This document shows, piece by piece, positions 42,380 to 51,404 of a DNA stretch of 64,000 nt. Where the stretch lies: positions 39,869 to 103,868 of the forward strand of contig DACE01000029.1 of assembly GCA_002494645.1 (NCBI GenBank), read 5' to 3'. Position 1 is the first letter of the stretch. Each line of letters starts with the position of its first letter. This DNA is from Euryarchaeota archaeon UBA256. Lineage in GTDB: Archaea; Thermoplasmatota; Poseidoniia; Poseidoniales; Poseidoniaceae. The notes beneath the pieces are model-generated. The model was not told where the DNA came from. It did not search any database and saw only the letters and a list, made by a program, of their open reading frames with translations. The translations under genes were made by a program, and so were the position numbers.

Positions 42380-44436
42380 CGATGTGAGCGCCGTTCGCTT
42401 TGGCGCTGCCACATGTTCCAAGCCACCACTACAAAGGCGAGAAGAACACCTGCTTGAAGGATGAAACTCGAATAGAGGCGTAATTCCGGTTCCCAAGAAT
42501 GTATTTCTACGGTTTGGAATTCACCGTCGGACTCAAAGTAGACGAGATGGTGTTCGAGAACCTGTGGGTCCCACTGTTCCTTGGTATCAGAGGTTAGAAT
42601 TTGCGTGGTATTCGCTGCGAGTTCAACGAAGTAGATTTCCCGGTCGAGGTACTTCGTCTGGGGGGAAAGAGGATTGAGGTGGTCCCGCACAGACCATGCC
42701 ATAACACCGTGACCGATTGATGGGTCGGCGGCATGATATTTTGGATTGCTTGCAAGCCATTGCGTGGCCGATGAACGGTTGTAGAGCACCAAACGGTCGG
42801 TAGCGCTGACGTTCACGGTTACGGCAAGATGCTCCCGAGTGAAGGCAACGTCGACGATGCTGGCGTTCTCCATGTCAACCGGCGTGAGCCATGTTTCTAG
42901 GATGGCGTCTTCTTCAGCAGGGGCTGATGCGTTGATCTCATAGGCTACTTGCCCTGAAACGCCCAATTGAACGATATTGACGGTGGTTGGTTCCGCATTG
43001 ACAACGAAGGCGATTTCAGAACCCGTGCAGGTGAGGTAGCCGATGTCGTTCACAGGTGTTTGGGTTGGGTTGATGGGTTCTCCATTGAGATCCATCGCAT
43101 GCAATTCACCGTTTGTGGTGTACACTATGACTGGGTTTTGGGCGAATTCACACATTAACAACATGTCATGTTCCGGCATCACTATCGTGGCTTGGGGTGC
43201 GTCAAGTTCGTTAACATCATAGACGAAGAGGTGAGAGTCATTGGTCACAACGAGGGTCTGCTGAAGAAGGGCGTAGGTTGAATTCATGCTGAGTCCGGCT
43301 ACGGCCAACATCTCCGCTTGATAATATTCGACTGAAAGATCGTGAAGAACAAGAACCACGCCCTCGCTTTGATTGTCAAGCGTGACCAGCCACCCGTCCG
43401 CAGCAGCTGTGGTTTGTGGAGCTTCTACTCCGCCTGCAGGCAGTGAACGATTGGTCAAGTCCCAGGTCACCACCGCCATAACGACAATGAGGATGGCTAC
43501 CGCCATTCTCCCCGTCTCACGACTGCTTGGCGTGCGGTATTGCTTGTAGAACAACTTCGTCCGGTGTTGGATGACTGCCCATGCTTTGTGAGGGCGGGTG
43601 AGGACCGTCACGATGCGGGCATTCATCGTCCGTTCGTCAAAGAATTTCCACCATGTTGCTGACGTCCTGTCTGCCATGGATACCGCAGCACCCGCAACCA
43701 ACATGCCGCCAATGATATCAACAAACCAATGGATGCCGAGATAGATGATGGTGAATGCGGTCAAGAGCGTGTATGCGAAGACCGTGTGACGGTAGCGATT
43801 CCAACGGCGGTCATCGTCAAATCGGGTCAAACACAGCCAAACGGCAAATGGAATCCCAATGTGGAGAGAGGGCATGCCGTTGGTAAAGGGGTCGACGCGA
43901 CGGAACCAATCGGCAATTTCCGGAGTGAGGGTATAGGCCAAGGTTTGCATTTCCGGAATGGCATCACCGGTGACTCGGACGTTGAAGAAGAGATAGAACG
44001 GCACGGCCAAAATGTAGACCCATGCAATCGAAAGGGTGACGCGGTCGGCCAGCCAGCGGTCATCAAAGTAGGCAAAATAGAAGACAGATACGTAGCAGAT
44101 GAACATGAAACCTGCCACATAAAAATGGGTGAGGGCTTCTGTTAGAAGCGGGTGTTCAAAGGTTTGCTGGACCCACAAAACCAGATTGCCTTCAATGGCC
44201 CAAATGTAAGGGGTCATGTCCAATCCAGTACTCGCCATCAAGACGCGGTCGATTTGGTCAAGGCCGTCTTTGGCATTGTAAATGGCGAAAACGATCAGGA
44301 TGTGAATCCAGTACCGTCTGAAAAAATCAACAAAGGGGGGCAAGGATATCTTGGCCCAGGGAGGTTTGAACACTGGCAAAAGGATGACGCCAAGAGCAAG
44401 AGCGCTGATCATCCAGGTCAGGTAGACGCTCTGCAT
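42370..44436 (-). CDS. PAP2-superfamily membrane phosphatase/transferase with large exterior beta-rich domain
   Basis: A 688-residue membrane protein. The first 270 residues hold about seven helices with a PAP2 active site: the second motif, NGMPSLHIGIPFA, near 190, and the third motif, YLGIHWFVDIIGG, near 235, which supply the two catalytic histidines; this subgroup includes inositolphosphorylceramide synthases and lipid phosphatases. After a helix near 320 comes a 330-residue soluble region with repeating strands (LFVYDVNELDAPQATIVMPE, then HAMDLNGEPINPTQT) like a beta-propeller, and a final helix near 660 with a basic tail. The soluble region lies outside the cell. Start: ATG 44436 chosen over GTG 44445. 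It likely handles a phospholipid head group or polyprenyl phosphate. Confidence 0.8.
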   Translation of the reverse strand: MQSVYLTWMISALALGVILLPVFKPPWAKISLPPFVDFFRRYWIHILIVFAIYNAKDGLDQIDRVLMASTGLDMTPYIWAIEGNLVLWVQQTFEHPLLTEALTHFYVAGFMFICYVSVFYFAYFDDRWLADRVTLSIAWVYILAVPFYLFFNVRVTGDAIPEMQTLAYTLTPEIADWFRRVDPFTNGMPSLHIGIPFAVWLCLTRFDDDRRWNRYRHTVFAYTLLTAFTIIYLGIHWFVDIIGGMLVAGAAVSMADRTSATWWKFFDERTMNARIVTVLTRPHKAWAVIQHRTKLFYKQYRTPSSRETGRMAVAILIVVMAVVTWDLTNRSLPAGGVEAPQTTAAADGWLVTLDNQSEGVVLVLHDLSVEYYQAEMLAVAGLSMNSTYALLQQTLVVTNDSHLFVYDVNELDAPQATIVMPEHDMLLMCEFAQNPVIVYTTNGELHAMDLNGEPINPTQTPVNDIGYLTCTGSEIAFVVNAEPTTVNIVQLGVSGQVAYEINASAPAEEDAILETWLTPVDMENASIVDVAFTREHLAVTVNVSATDRLVLYNRSSATQWLASNPKYHAADPSIGHGVMAWSVRDHLNPLSPQTKYLDREIYFVELAANTTQILTSDTKEQWDPQVLEHHLVYFESDGEFQTVEIHSWEPELRLYSSFILQAGVLLAFVVVAWNMWQRQSERRSHRQP

Positions 44437-44514
44437 AGCACTCACTCCGTTGATAGGTCACGGCCTCTTCTTCATGAAAGCGTCGTCACTTTGCCCCGAA
44501 GATGGGTGTTCTTT

Positions 44515-44868
44515 CTACCATGCGCCGTGGACGTAGGGTCTTCCGCGGTCAGGGTCACGACGAAGAGCGAGGTCATGGATGCGCTCAAAGCGGTAAATCC
44601 CACTTGAGCATCCTTGTTGCCATTCAAAGGCAAGGGCGTATTTTCCGACCGTTCGAATATGGGGTTTCTCTGCTGGTAAGGCTTCGACTTGACGCCGTAG
44701 TGTACGACTTGCGTCGTCGTCATTGCGCATGGGAGAGCATTTGGCGCAAGGACAGGCATGGCGAAGGTCATCGTAGGTCACTGTGTACGAGTTGCCGTCT
44801 TCGTAGGTCAATTCCATGTCCTGATCTCGCCGCTCGAGCTTTTTCAAGGTGGGAAGTGATTCGGTCAT
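44515..44868 (-). CDS. DUF971-domain protein
   Basis: A 117-residue protein consisting of one DUF971 domain: LERRDQDMELTYEDGNSYTVTYDDLRHACPCAKC, then IRTVGKYALAFEWQQGCSSGIYRFERIHDLA. The CPCAKC cysteines may bind metal. DUF971 is found alone, in gamma-butyrobetaine hydroxylases, and at the C-terminus of the plant Fe-S scaffold HCF101 after its Mrp domain. The gene lies nine bases downstream of the Mrp ATPase gene, so the pair looks like a split HCF101. Start fixed by GAGGTGA. Confidence 0.85.
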   Translation of the reverse strand: MTESLPTLKKLERRDQDMELTYEDGNSYTVTYDDLRHACPCAKCSPMRNDDDASRTLRRQVEALPAEKPHIRTVGKYALAFEWQQGCSSGIYRFERIHDLALRRDPDRGRPYVHGAW

Positions 44869-44877
44869 ACCTTCACC

Positions 44878-45888
44878 TCAAATGATTTCCAATCCACCAT
44901 CTGAGCCATCCGAGAGTTGGTCTTGAATGGCTGCAACTACTTTGGAGAAAGCAATCGCTGAAGGCCCGTCTGGTTCCGAGACGATACGGTGGACGCCGTC
45001 GTCTCCTCCGCGCACGAAGCCCGGGTCAAAGGGAAGAGCGCCGAGGAATGGAACGCCAAATTCTTCTGCGGTTGATTTACCACCGCCTTCTTTGAAGATG
45101 TCGAGGGTGAACGAAAAGTTACCTTCCTCGTCGGTTGTCGTCGTGATGGTTTTTCCACCCGGTGCCGCAACCGAGAGTTCGCTGCTAGGCGAGGCGGTTC
45201 CGCTGACTGTAAAGCCGCTCATGTTCTCAACCACACCGATGACTGGAACCTTCAGGGATTCGGAGAAGGTAATCGACTTGCGACTGTCCAAAAGCGCCAC
45301 TTGCTGAGGTGTCGTGACAATGACCATGCCGTCGATATCAGGAAGTGATTGAGCGACCGTCAGGGGCTCATCGGATGTACCCGGAGGGAAATCGATGATG
45401 AGATAATCCAATTCTCCCCATTCCACATCACCGATGAATTGCTGAATAGCACCCAATTTAATGGGGCCGCGCCAAACGACTGGCGTGTCTTCGTCCTCGA
45501 GCAAGAAGGCCATGCTGATGACCTTCACGCCCAAGTGGCCTTGGGCTGGGTGAATACGCTTGTTCTCAACGTGGAGGCGGCGACCGTCGAGCCCCATCAT
45601 CTTCGGAACGTTCGGACCTGTGATGTCGATATCGAGAATACCAACAGCATGACCTTGCTGGGCAAGTGAGAGGGCGAGGCCTGTTGAAACGGTTGATTTA
45701 CCGACACCACCTTTGCCGGAGAGAACCATGATCTTGTGCTTGATATTACGACCAATCTCTTCCATTGCCATCTTTCGCTTCATTTGAGCGTAGGCCTGTT
45801 CCATCTGCTTCTGCTCTTGAGGTGACGGTCCTGCTGATGCAGTCTCGTCGCTACCGGGTGTCGTGATGGTTACGGGTGAATCCGCCAT
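44878..45888 (-). CDS. Mrp/NBP35-family ATPase lacking the CxxC motif
   Basis: A 336-residue deviant Walker A ATPase: GKGGVGKSTVSTGLALSLA at about 58-76, DIDITGPNVPKMMG, and VVWRGPIKLGAIQQFI, then LIIDFPPGTSDEP, all typical of Mrp/ApbC Fe-S cluster carriers. Normally the segment after ENMSGF reads like VCPHCG and binds a bridging Fe-S cluster; here it is replaced by about 40 residues, rich in Ser/Thr/Gly, that resemble a small beta-sandwich piece (TASPSSELSVAAPG near residue 228 onward) before DIFKEGGG. The two cysteines are absent. So the ATPase fold is intact, but Fe-S binding in the usual way is not possible. The N-terminus is a 50-residue polar helix. Next to DUF971. Confidence 0.88.
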   Translation of the reverse strand: MADSPVTITTPGSDETASAGPSPQEQKQMEQAYAQMKRKMAMEEIGRNIKHKIMVLSGKGGVGKSTVSTGLALSLAQQGHAVGILDIDITGPNVPKMMGLDGRRLHVENKRIHPAQGHLGVKVISMAFLLEDEDTPVVWRGPIKLGAIQQFIGDVEWGELDYLIIDFPPGTSDEPLTVAQSLPDIDGMVIVTTPQQVALLDSRKSITFSESLKVPVIGVVENMSGFTVSGTASPSSELSVAAPGGKTITTTTDEEGNFSFTLDIFKEGGGKSTAEEFGVPFLGALPFDPGFVRGGDDGVHRIVSEPDGPSAIAFSKVVAAIQDQLSDGSDGGLEII

Positions 45889-45909
45889 GCTTCCGACCAC
45901 CCTACAGGG

Positions 45910-46287
45910 CTACTTCAACCCACCCACGACGGATGCTTCCTCGCTGGAATCTAAGGTCGCGTGCGTCCACGCCTGAACGACAGCAGTGAATCCAACAATC
46001 ACTACAACAGCGGAGAGGTCCCAAGCCATTCCCCCATAGGCCCATGCCAAGCCAAATGCGAGCGGGAGGGCCACGAAGGTGGCAATTCCATTTGTTTGCC
46101 TTCGTTCGAACCTTGAAGGCGCATTTTCAATCCATACCGTCAAAGGTCCAAAAAAGAGGATTTGGAGGGTGATAGAAAGAGCAACGAGTCGAAAGAGAAG
46201 GGCAAAATCACGAGACGCCGCTACCACGTGCAGAGCGAAGAGGAGGGTGAAAATGCCGAGATTGACAGCAAAAGGTTTCCATCGCAC
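45910..46287 (-). CDS. Hypothetical four-helix membrane protein
   Basis: A 125-residue protein with four hydrophobic spans (FAVNLGIFTLLFALHVVA, LFRLVALSITLQILFF, GIATFVALPLAFGLAW, LSAVVVIVGFTAVVQAW). No motif is recognised. It lies 21 bases upstream of the Mrp gene on the same strand, so it may be in that operon. It is divergent from the ArsC-like gene. Confidence 0.65.
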   Translation of the reverse strand: MRWKPFAVNLGIFTLLFALHVVAASRDFALLFRLVALSITLQILFFGPLTVWIENAPSRFERRQTNGIATFVALPLAFGLAWAYGGMAWDLSAVVVIVGFTAVVQAWTHATLDSSEEASVVGGLK

Positions 46288-46370
46288 ATGCGCATGTAGA
46301 GAATCACGTATGTCAACTCATGTATCTCAAGAGAAAGCCTTCATTAGTGCTCGAGGTTTCGTGCGAATTG

Positions 46371-46748
46371 ATGAAAGTTCTCTTCGTATGCGTTGGAAAT
46401 TCGTGCCGCTCTCAAATGGCTGAAGGGCTGGCTCGCGAGTTGGGTCTTGAAGCAAGTTCAGCAGGAACGCACCCCGCTACGGAAGTCGCGGTTCATGCAA
46501 AACGATTCCTTGACGGGCGTGGTATTGATACGAGCGAAATGGTGCCCAAGAATGTTGATATGTTCAAGGCAGAAGATTTCGACAAGGTCATTTCAATGGG
46601 CTGCGGAGTTCATTGCCCTGTGATGCGAATCGATGAAGACTGGGCCCTTGAGGACCCTGTTGGGCAAGCCTATCCGGTTTACGAAGCGACTGCGGCCGAA
46701 ATTGAACGTCGGCTGGCCTTGTTGATCGCTCATTCCTCTTCGGACTGA
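46371..46748 (+). CDS. Low-molecular-weight phosphatase/arsenate reductase-family protein
   Basis: A 125-residue LMW-PTP-fold protein. The phosphate loop VCVGNSCRSQMAEG at the N-terminus contains the nucleophile Cys and the Arg of the C(X)5R motif in its arsenate-reductase form (CxxNSCRSQ). SMGCGVHCP and DWALEDPVGQ match the second Cys region and the acid loop of thioredoxin-coupled ArsC. So arsenate reductase is likelier than a tyrosine phosphatase, though one cannot prove it here. ATG 46371 is right before the first strand; an upstream ATG adds 17 unlikely residues. It overlaps alba tail to tail by 19 bases. Confidence 0.82.
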   Translation: MKVLFVCVGNSCRSQMAEGLARELGLEASSAGTHPATEVAVHAKRFLDGRGIDTSEMVPKNVDMFKAEDFDKVISMGCGVHCPVMRIDEDWALEDPVGQAYPVYEATAAEIERRLALLIAHSSSD

Positions 46749-47053
46749 GGAACATCCCCTACGCCATCAATATCAATGCGAAGTACGCTGACGGTCCTCA
46801 TGGTTCCGCCTTCGGTAGGGACTTCTTCAGAACCGCATTCAATGTTCTGAATGTGAATTGTTTCTGGCAACCCTTGAGCAATGTGCCCGTTTCTTCTTCT
46901 GCAAATCTCTGCAACATCAACGGCACGGGAAATGGTGGCACCACGGGCTACGAGTTGAATGGCACGGTCGTCGGCCTCCATCGCCATCACAACGGCGCGT
47001 ACATAGGCGTGTAGGGGTTTTTTTCCAATGAAGATGGTTCGGCGTTCTGACAT
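46730..47053 (-). CDS. Alba, archaeal chromatin/RNA-binding protein
   Basis: A 107-residue Alba. The conserved start IFIGKKPLHAYVRAVVMAM, where the Lys pair contacts nucleic acid, is followed by ARGATISRAVDVAEICRRR, matching the GRG-like and dimer regions, and IHIQNIECGSEEV in the hairpin. Alba coats DNA and RNA as a dimer. An acidic tail DIDGVGDVPQSEEE is added. The start at ATG 47053 (MSERR) is preferred; the frame extends 19 codons further up. It lies downstream of tRNA-Gly on the same strand. Confidence 0.9.
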   Translation of the reverse strand: MSERRTIFIGKKPLHAYVRAVVMAMEADDRAIQLVARGATISRAVDVAEICRRRNGHIAQGLPETIHIQNIECGSEEVPTEGGTMRTVSVLRIDIDGVGDVPQSEEE

Positions 47054-47139
47054 GGGTCTCTCCGGTCCGACCTTAGGCAATTCACTCCATAAAATTTGAC
47101 GAATAATCACACCAGATAGGCTCGCTGTGTGTCAAACAG

Positions 47140-47211
47140 TGCGAGCGCCGGGACTCGAACCCGGGTTCAGGCGTTGGCAACGCCCGGTGATAACCACTAC
47201 ACTACGCTCGC
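47140..47211 (-). tRNA. tRNA-Gly (anticodon GCC)
   Basis: The minus strand reads as a complete 72-base tRNA: acceptor GCGAGCG pairs with CGCTCGC, the anticodon stem is GGGCG/CGCCT with loop TTGCCAA (anticodon GCC), and the T arm is CCGGG-TTCGAGT-CCCGG. The discriminator is A. No CCA is encoded and no intron is present. A TATA-like box lies about 25-32 bases upstream (47236-47243). Confidence 0.95.
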
Positions 47212-47235
47212 TCGCATGCTTGCGACTTGGAGGGA

Positions 47236-47243
47236 GTTTAAAC
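47236..47243 (-). promoter_or_regulatory. TATA-like box of the tRNA-Gly gene
   Basis: GTTTAAAC, 25-32 bases before the 5' end of tRNA-Gly, at the distance expected for a TBP-binding site. Confidence 0.6.
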
Positions 47244-47314
47244 CATTGTCGGCGTGAACCTTAGCACGCGTTCGGCTCACAGCGTATCAATTGAACGAGT
47301 TGAGTCCATGGGCC

Positions 47315-50300
47315 TTATTGCATGCCGAAACGGTCGTTTTTACCGTCTTCACCATCGTTGCTCCGCATGAGGAGCGCAATTACCAAACCCGCAGCAAGAA
47401 GGACACCAACGCCGAGAACCACAAGAACGGCGCCGCTCAAACCTTGAACGTCATCCACGGGCGCATCCGCCTCAGAGAGTTCTATGACTGCATCACCAAG
47501 ATTGACCTCCCCATAGGTGTCAAAAGCCCGTAGCGATACCTCATGGAAGCCCAAAGGCGTTCCAGCACGGACCGAGAGGAGAGCAGTATAGTTTCCATCT
47601 CCTGCAACTTCATCGCCTCCGTTGAAGCCATCATCGTGCATCAAGACCCACGAAGTGACGCCGACTGGAGAATACACGCCCATGTTGATTTGTACTCGCT
47701 CAATGCCGTCTGGGTCACTCACATGGACGGAATAAGGAACGAGTTCAAGTTCACCTTTGACGATGCTGAAAGGCTCTGTATTTATTGTCGGGCGGTCGTT
47801 GAGAATGGTGACTTCAATGGGGGATTCACTGCCGCCATTGACGTAATGCGGTCCAAAGAAAGCGTGCCCGACAGCTCCCGAACTTTGACGCCACGTCCGA
47901 TAGGAAGCGCTGGCGCCGGCTTGGTCTGTAAGAGCGAGAAGAAGGTTCTGTTCGCCTGGTGTCATCCCGAGTGGCATCGGAGCCATGGTTGCCCACACAT
48001 TGCCACTTTTGTTTAACTCAATCACCGTACCACCGAATTCACGCAGGTCAAGATTGACACTTTCCACGCCGTGTCCGTCGTAGGCTTCGACGTTGAGAAC
48101 GATGGATTGACCACGCTCAAGACTTGAGGGTACCAATTCCAGCGAGGTGATTCGAGGGGCTTGATTGACCACAAGGATGGAGCCAGAGGCTGAACTGCTT
48201 GCTCCAAAACCATCGCTTGCGGTGACATTGACAACAACCTCTCCAAGTTCCAACCCTTGAACGATGATGGCCGTTGTGTAAACGTCATCTCCGATGCTCA
48301 AGTCACCCTCAAGACCGCGGTCATTGAGTGAGACAACGTCACCTCCGATGGGACTCAGGTCAACTTCAACAGTTTCGAGGTTCCATTCAGAATCTTGAAC
48401 AATAACTTCGAGATGAGCGATACTCCCTCCTTCCCCAAGAACAAGTCCTTCTTGCAGGCGAAGCTCGCCGATGACTGGTGGTGAATTATCATCCTCACTC
48501 ACAATGGCAGGAGACAGGACACGCTCAAGGTATTGAGATTCAACCACCGTCACCGTTTGATTTGATTCTCCAAAAGGAATATCCAGTGATCGAGTCGTAC
48601 TTGATAGGAGGCCCTGCAGCGGGCCAACCGATACAATGGTGCCGGAGGCTTGTCCGGATTCACCCGAACCCCCGTAGGTGCCCGACCATTCAATGACAGA
48701 GAGATTGTGATTGTCGCGAGTATCAATGCGGGACGTTCCCGCAGTAATGGTCAACGTTAACCCGTCTTGACCGTCCAAGCGCATTCGGTCGTCTTGCGCC
48801 ATTGGGATAGGCATCAAACCAGTTTCTCGGCCAACCGTAAGGTCGCCCAAACCATCTTCCGCCTCGGGTGCACTCGCATTTTGTTGAATTGGACTGCGTT
48901 CGGGTCGCTCATCGCCCTCCGAGGCGTCAGCGCCTGTTTCTCTCCAAACCAGGCGAACGGTGCGGTTATCCCAATCCGAATTGACGACTTGATAATCCCA
49001 AGTCTCATTGTGCGTGGCACCAAGCCCAGCACCGTCAAAGAAATTACCACCGTTTATTCCAGTGATGTTGAACCAAGATTCTTGATGAATCACATTCACC
49101 AAGAAGACCTCTTCGGTCGCATTGGCTTGCGGCCCCGTCTCTTCAATTCCTCGAAGAACGCCAAAGGTTCCTTGAACGTCTCCTGAAAGTGTTCCGTCCA
49201 CGTGCAAATCATCGATCAATGTCGTACCGTTAACGATCTTGGTATGCAAATCGAGGATGCTTCCGTTGACCGTGACCGAGGAATTTTCATCTTGGTCTTC
49301 AAAACCAAAGGTACCCGTACCGTACAATTCTTCATGGTGTTGCACACGAACACCATCTTCCCAGTGTTCAAGCGATGTGAATCCATCCAGTGAGACATCC
49401 AAACGGGTACCATCGTCGATCAGGACAAAGTCTGCCATTGCTTCGAATTGAGTGTGCTGAAGGACGCGTTCACCGTCCACATCGTGATACTGGAAGTAGA
49501 ATACCGAGAGTTCGCCGTCGATATTGAGGCTGGAATTGTCAACATCCTCTGTCACATTGAGGTCTCCAGTGGCTTCCAACAGCAGGCTTTCTTCAATCAC
49601 GCCTTCAATGAGAGAGCGGTTGAGGTGGGCTTGTGATACATCGGCGTGAATCACCGTAACGGTTTCTCCGTCGATGACGGTTGTGTCCAACGAGCCAAAT
49701 CCACGGGCGTCAAAAATTTGGGAGGTGAGGACACCTCCCACAATCGTTTCGTTTTTCCATAATTGTGTGAAAACGAGGTCAAGGTCAGTTTGTCCGTCTT
49801 CGGTTGATTCCAAAGTTTGGAAGGTCCCGTTACCAAGTTCCCATGAGTTGAGCACATCTCCCGTGCGTTGTTGCCACCCTTGCCCGTCAAAGACAAGCGA
49901 AAAGCGTTGTTCGCCCTCTTCGGTGGTGTAATTTTGGTCCATTGACCATGTGGTCGAAAGCAATACTTCGTGGTCATCCATCGGTTGATTCCATACCCCT
50001 ACGACCATGCTTCGTTCAGTTGAAACGGTGATTGGCATCGTATTATGGCTGGTGATATCAACGCCCAAATCGATGGTGTCGCCCCACTGCAGACTGGTAT
50101 TGAAGGTCAACATGGCCGTTCGAAGTCCGTTTTCGTGACCCCATTCAATCTGATGGTCCGTTTCGAGAGCGACCTGATTTCGCTGATGAAGCATGCTGAT
50201 GTCCATCCCGTAGGAGCCATTATCAGAAAACGTCAGCAAATAGGCGTGGTCGTTGGCGGCGCCGTCGCTTGGTAGCCAATGCGTGGTGATCATCACTGAG

Positions 50301-50392
50301 GGAGAAGTGCTCTCTTCTGCTTGAATCGGCACCGTGGAAAGTATGAACATGCAAAGAATGACAAGACAAAGTCCTCGTCGCATGGTGTTCAT
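47315..50392 (-). CDS. Large secreted surface protein with C-terminal membrane anchor
   Basis: A 1025-residue exported protein. Residues 1-25 are a signal peptide (a hydrophobic run LCLVILCMFILSTVPIQA ending in a cleavage-like AQA-type site). Residues about 30-620 are beta-rich and repetitive, with many Asn-X-Ser/Thr sites. Two or three Ig-like/choice-of-anchor repeats follow (each with a GDDVYTT-like or GDGNYTA segment, and PPVIGELRL/APRITSLEL starts). The C-terminus has a hydrophobic helix (VLVVLGVGVLLAAGLVIALL) and a short charged tail, so it is anchored in the membrane and exposed outside. Function unknown: adhesion or substrate binding is plausible. Confidence 0.82.
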   Translation of the reverse strand: MNTMRRGLCLVILCMFILSTVPIQAEESTSPSVMITTHWLPSDGAANDHAYLLTFSDNGSYGMDISMLHQRNQVALETDHQIEWGHENGLRTAMLTFNTSLQWGDTIDLGVDITSHNTMPITVSTERSMVVGVWNQPMDDHEVLLSTTWSMDQNYTTEEGEQRFSLVFDGQGWQQRTGDVLNSWELGNGTFQTLESTEDGQTDLDLVFTQLWKNETIVGGVLTSQIFDARGFGSLDTTVIDGETVTVIHADVSQAHLNRSLIEGVIEESLLLEATGDLNVTEDVDNSSLNIDGELSVFYFQYHDVDGERVLQHTQFEAMADFVLIDDGTRLDVSLDGFTSLEHWEDGVRVQHHEELYGTGTFGFEDQDENSSVTVNGSILDLHTKIVNGTTLIDDLHVDGTLSGDVQGTFGVLRGIEETGPQANATEEVFLVNVIHQESWFNITGINGGNFFDGAGLGATHNETWDYQVVNSDWDNRTVRLVWRETGADASEGDERPERSPIQQNASAPEAEDGLGDLTVGRETGLMPIPMAQDDRMRLDGQDGLTLTITAGTSRIDTRDNHNLSVIEWSGTYGGSGESGQASGTIVSVGPLQGLLSSTTRSLDIPFGESNQTVTVVESQYLERVLSPAIVSEDDNSPPVIGELRLQEGLVLGEGGSIAHLEVIVQDSEWNLETVEVDLSPIGGDVVSLNDRGLEGDLSIGDDVYTTAIIVQGLELGEVVVNVTASDGFGASSSASGSILVVNQAPRITSLELVPSSLERGQSIVLNVEAYDGHGVESVNLDLREFGGTVIELNKSGNVWATMAPMPLGMTPGEQNLLLALTDQAGASASYRTWRQSSGAVGHAFFGPHYVNGGSESPIEVTILNDRPTINTEPFSIVKGELELVPYSVHVSDPDGIERVQINMGVYSPVGVTSWVLMHDDGFNGGDEVAGDGNYTALLSVRAGTPLGFHEVSLRAFDTYGEVNLGDAVIELSEADAPVDDVQGLSGAVLVVLGVGVLLAAGLVIALLMRSNDGEDGKNDRFGMQ

Positions 50393-50443
50393 GTAGAGAA
50401 GGTGGCAATGCTCCTTTTCAAGACTTTGGGGATGATGTATTCC

Positions 50444-51400
50444 TCAGAGGTCAAGAACGTAGCCAAACAACAGAGGCAGAACAATCGTTGCATCGCTGTT
50501 GATGTTGAACTTCGGCGTCTCCACAGCAAGTTTCCCCCATGTTATTTTCTCGTTGGGTGGAGCACCGGAATAACCGCCGTAGGACGCCGTAGCATCGGTG
50601 ATTTGGGCAAACCAAGACCACAAAGGAACGATGTCTTCAAGGTCTTGATGGAGCAGAGGGACAACACAAATTGGGAAGTCACCAGCGATACCTCCTCCGG
50701 ATTGAAGGAAGGCGAGTGGAGATGTTTGATTCTTGTAGAACGCAATGAGATGAAGCATATACTGCGTTCCTGAAGCGATAATGTCTGGATTCACCAAGCC
50801 TTGAGAACAACGTGCTGCAAAGATGTTGCCGAGGGTGGAGTCCTCCCAACCTGGCACATAGAGCGGAAGATTTGCTTTCGCAGCCTCCATCAGCCATGAA
50901 TGCTGTGCAGCATCGGAATTCACAGCCTCCAATTTATCCGAGAGCAGCAAGTCGTAGAGGAATTGATGGGGAAGTAAGGTCGTCAATTCACGGCTGGCAG
51001 TAGTCCACAAGGCCATAAGGTGGTCTTCGATGTGGCGTATCGCCTCTTCTTCGGGAATGCAGGTGTCCGTGACGCGATTGAGATGTTGCTCCAAGAGTAA
51101 GGCCTCGTCGGCAGGTCCGAGGTCGGCATAATGTGGAAGGTCGACATAGTGTTCACCAGCAACCAGTTTGAACAGGTCTTCCTCTAAATTTGCACCCGTG
51201 CACGAAATCGCAGCAACGTGCCCTTGGCGAATCATTTCGGCCAGACTGCGCCCTATTTCCGCCGTACTCATCGCACCAGCAAGGGTCAGGAAGAGTTTCC
51301 CCTCGCCGTGCAGGAGGTCGGTTAATGATGCACTTGCACGCTGTAATTCTCCAGCGTTAAAATGACGGAAATGTTCGTCAACAAAGGCTCGTATCTTCAC
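50444..51400 (-). CDS. Deoxyhypusine synthase
   Basis: A 318-residue enzyme that moves the aminobutyl group of spermidine to a lysine of aIF5A. Family segments are LFLTLAGAMSTAEIG, SCTGANLEEDLF, PHQFLYDLLL, LPLYVPGWEDSTLGN, and the active-site NEKITWGKL, where the Lys carries the imine intermediate. The frame reads on to 51493, but a GTG at 51400 directly after the SpeD stop (gap four bases) is the likely start. It is the third gene of the agmatinase-SpeD-DHS operon, which links polyamine supply to hypusine formation. Archaeal DHS may also use homologues of spermidine. Confidence 0.9.
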   Translation of the reverse strand: MKIRAFVDEHFRHFNAGELQRASASLTDLLHGEGKLFLTLAGAMSTAEIGRSLAEMIRQGHVAAISCTGANLEEDLFKLVAGEHYVDLPHYADLGPADEALLLEQHLNRVTDTCIPEEEAIRHIEDHLMALWTTASRELTTLLPHQFLYDLLLSDKLEAVNSDAAQHSWLMEAAKANLPLYVPGWEDSTLGNIFAARCSQGLVNPDIIASGTQYMLHLIAFYKNQTSPLAFLQSGGGIAGDFPICVVPLLHQDLEDIVPLWSWFAQITDATASYGGYSGAPPNEKITWGKLAVETPKFNINSDATIVLPLLFGYVLDL

Positions 51401-51404
51401 GGTT

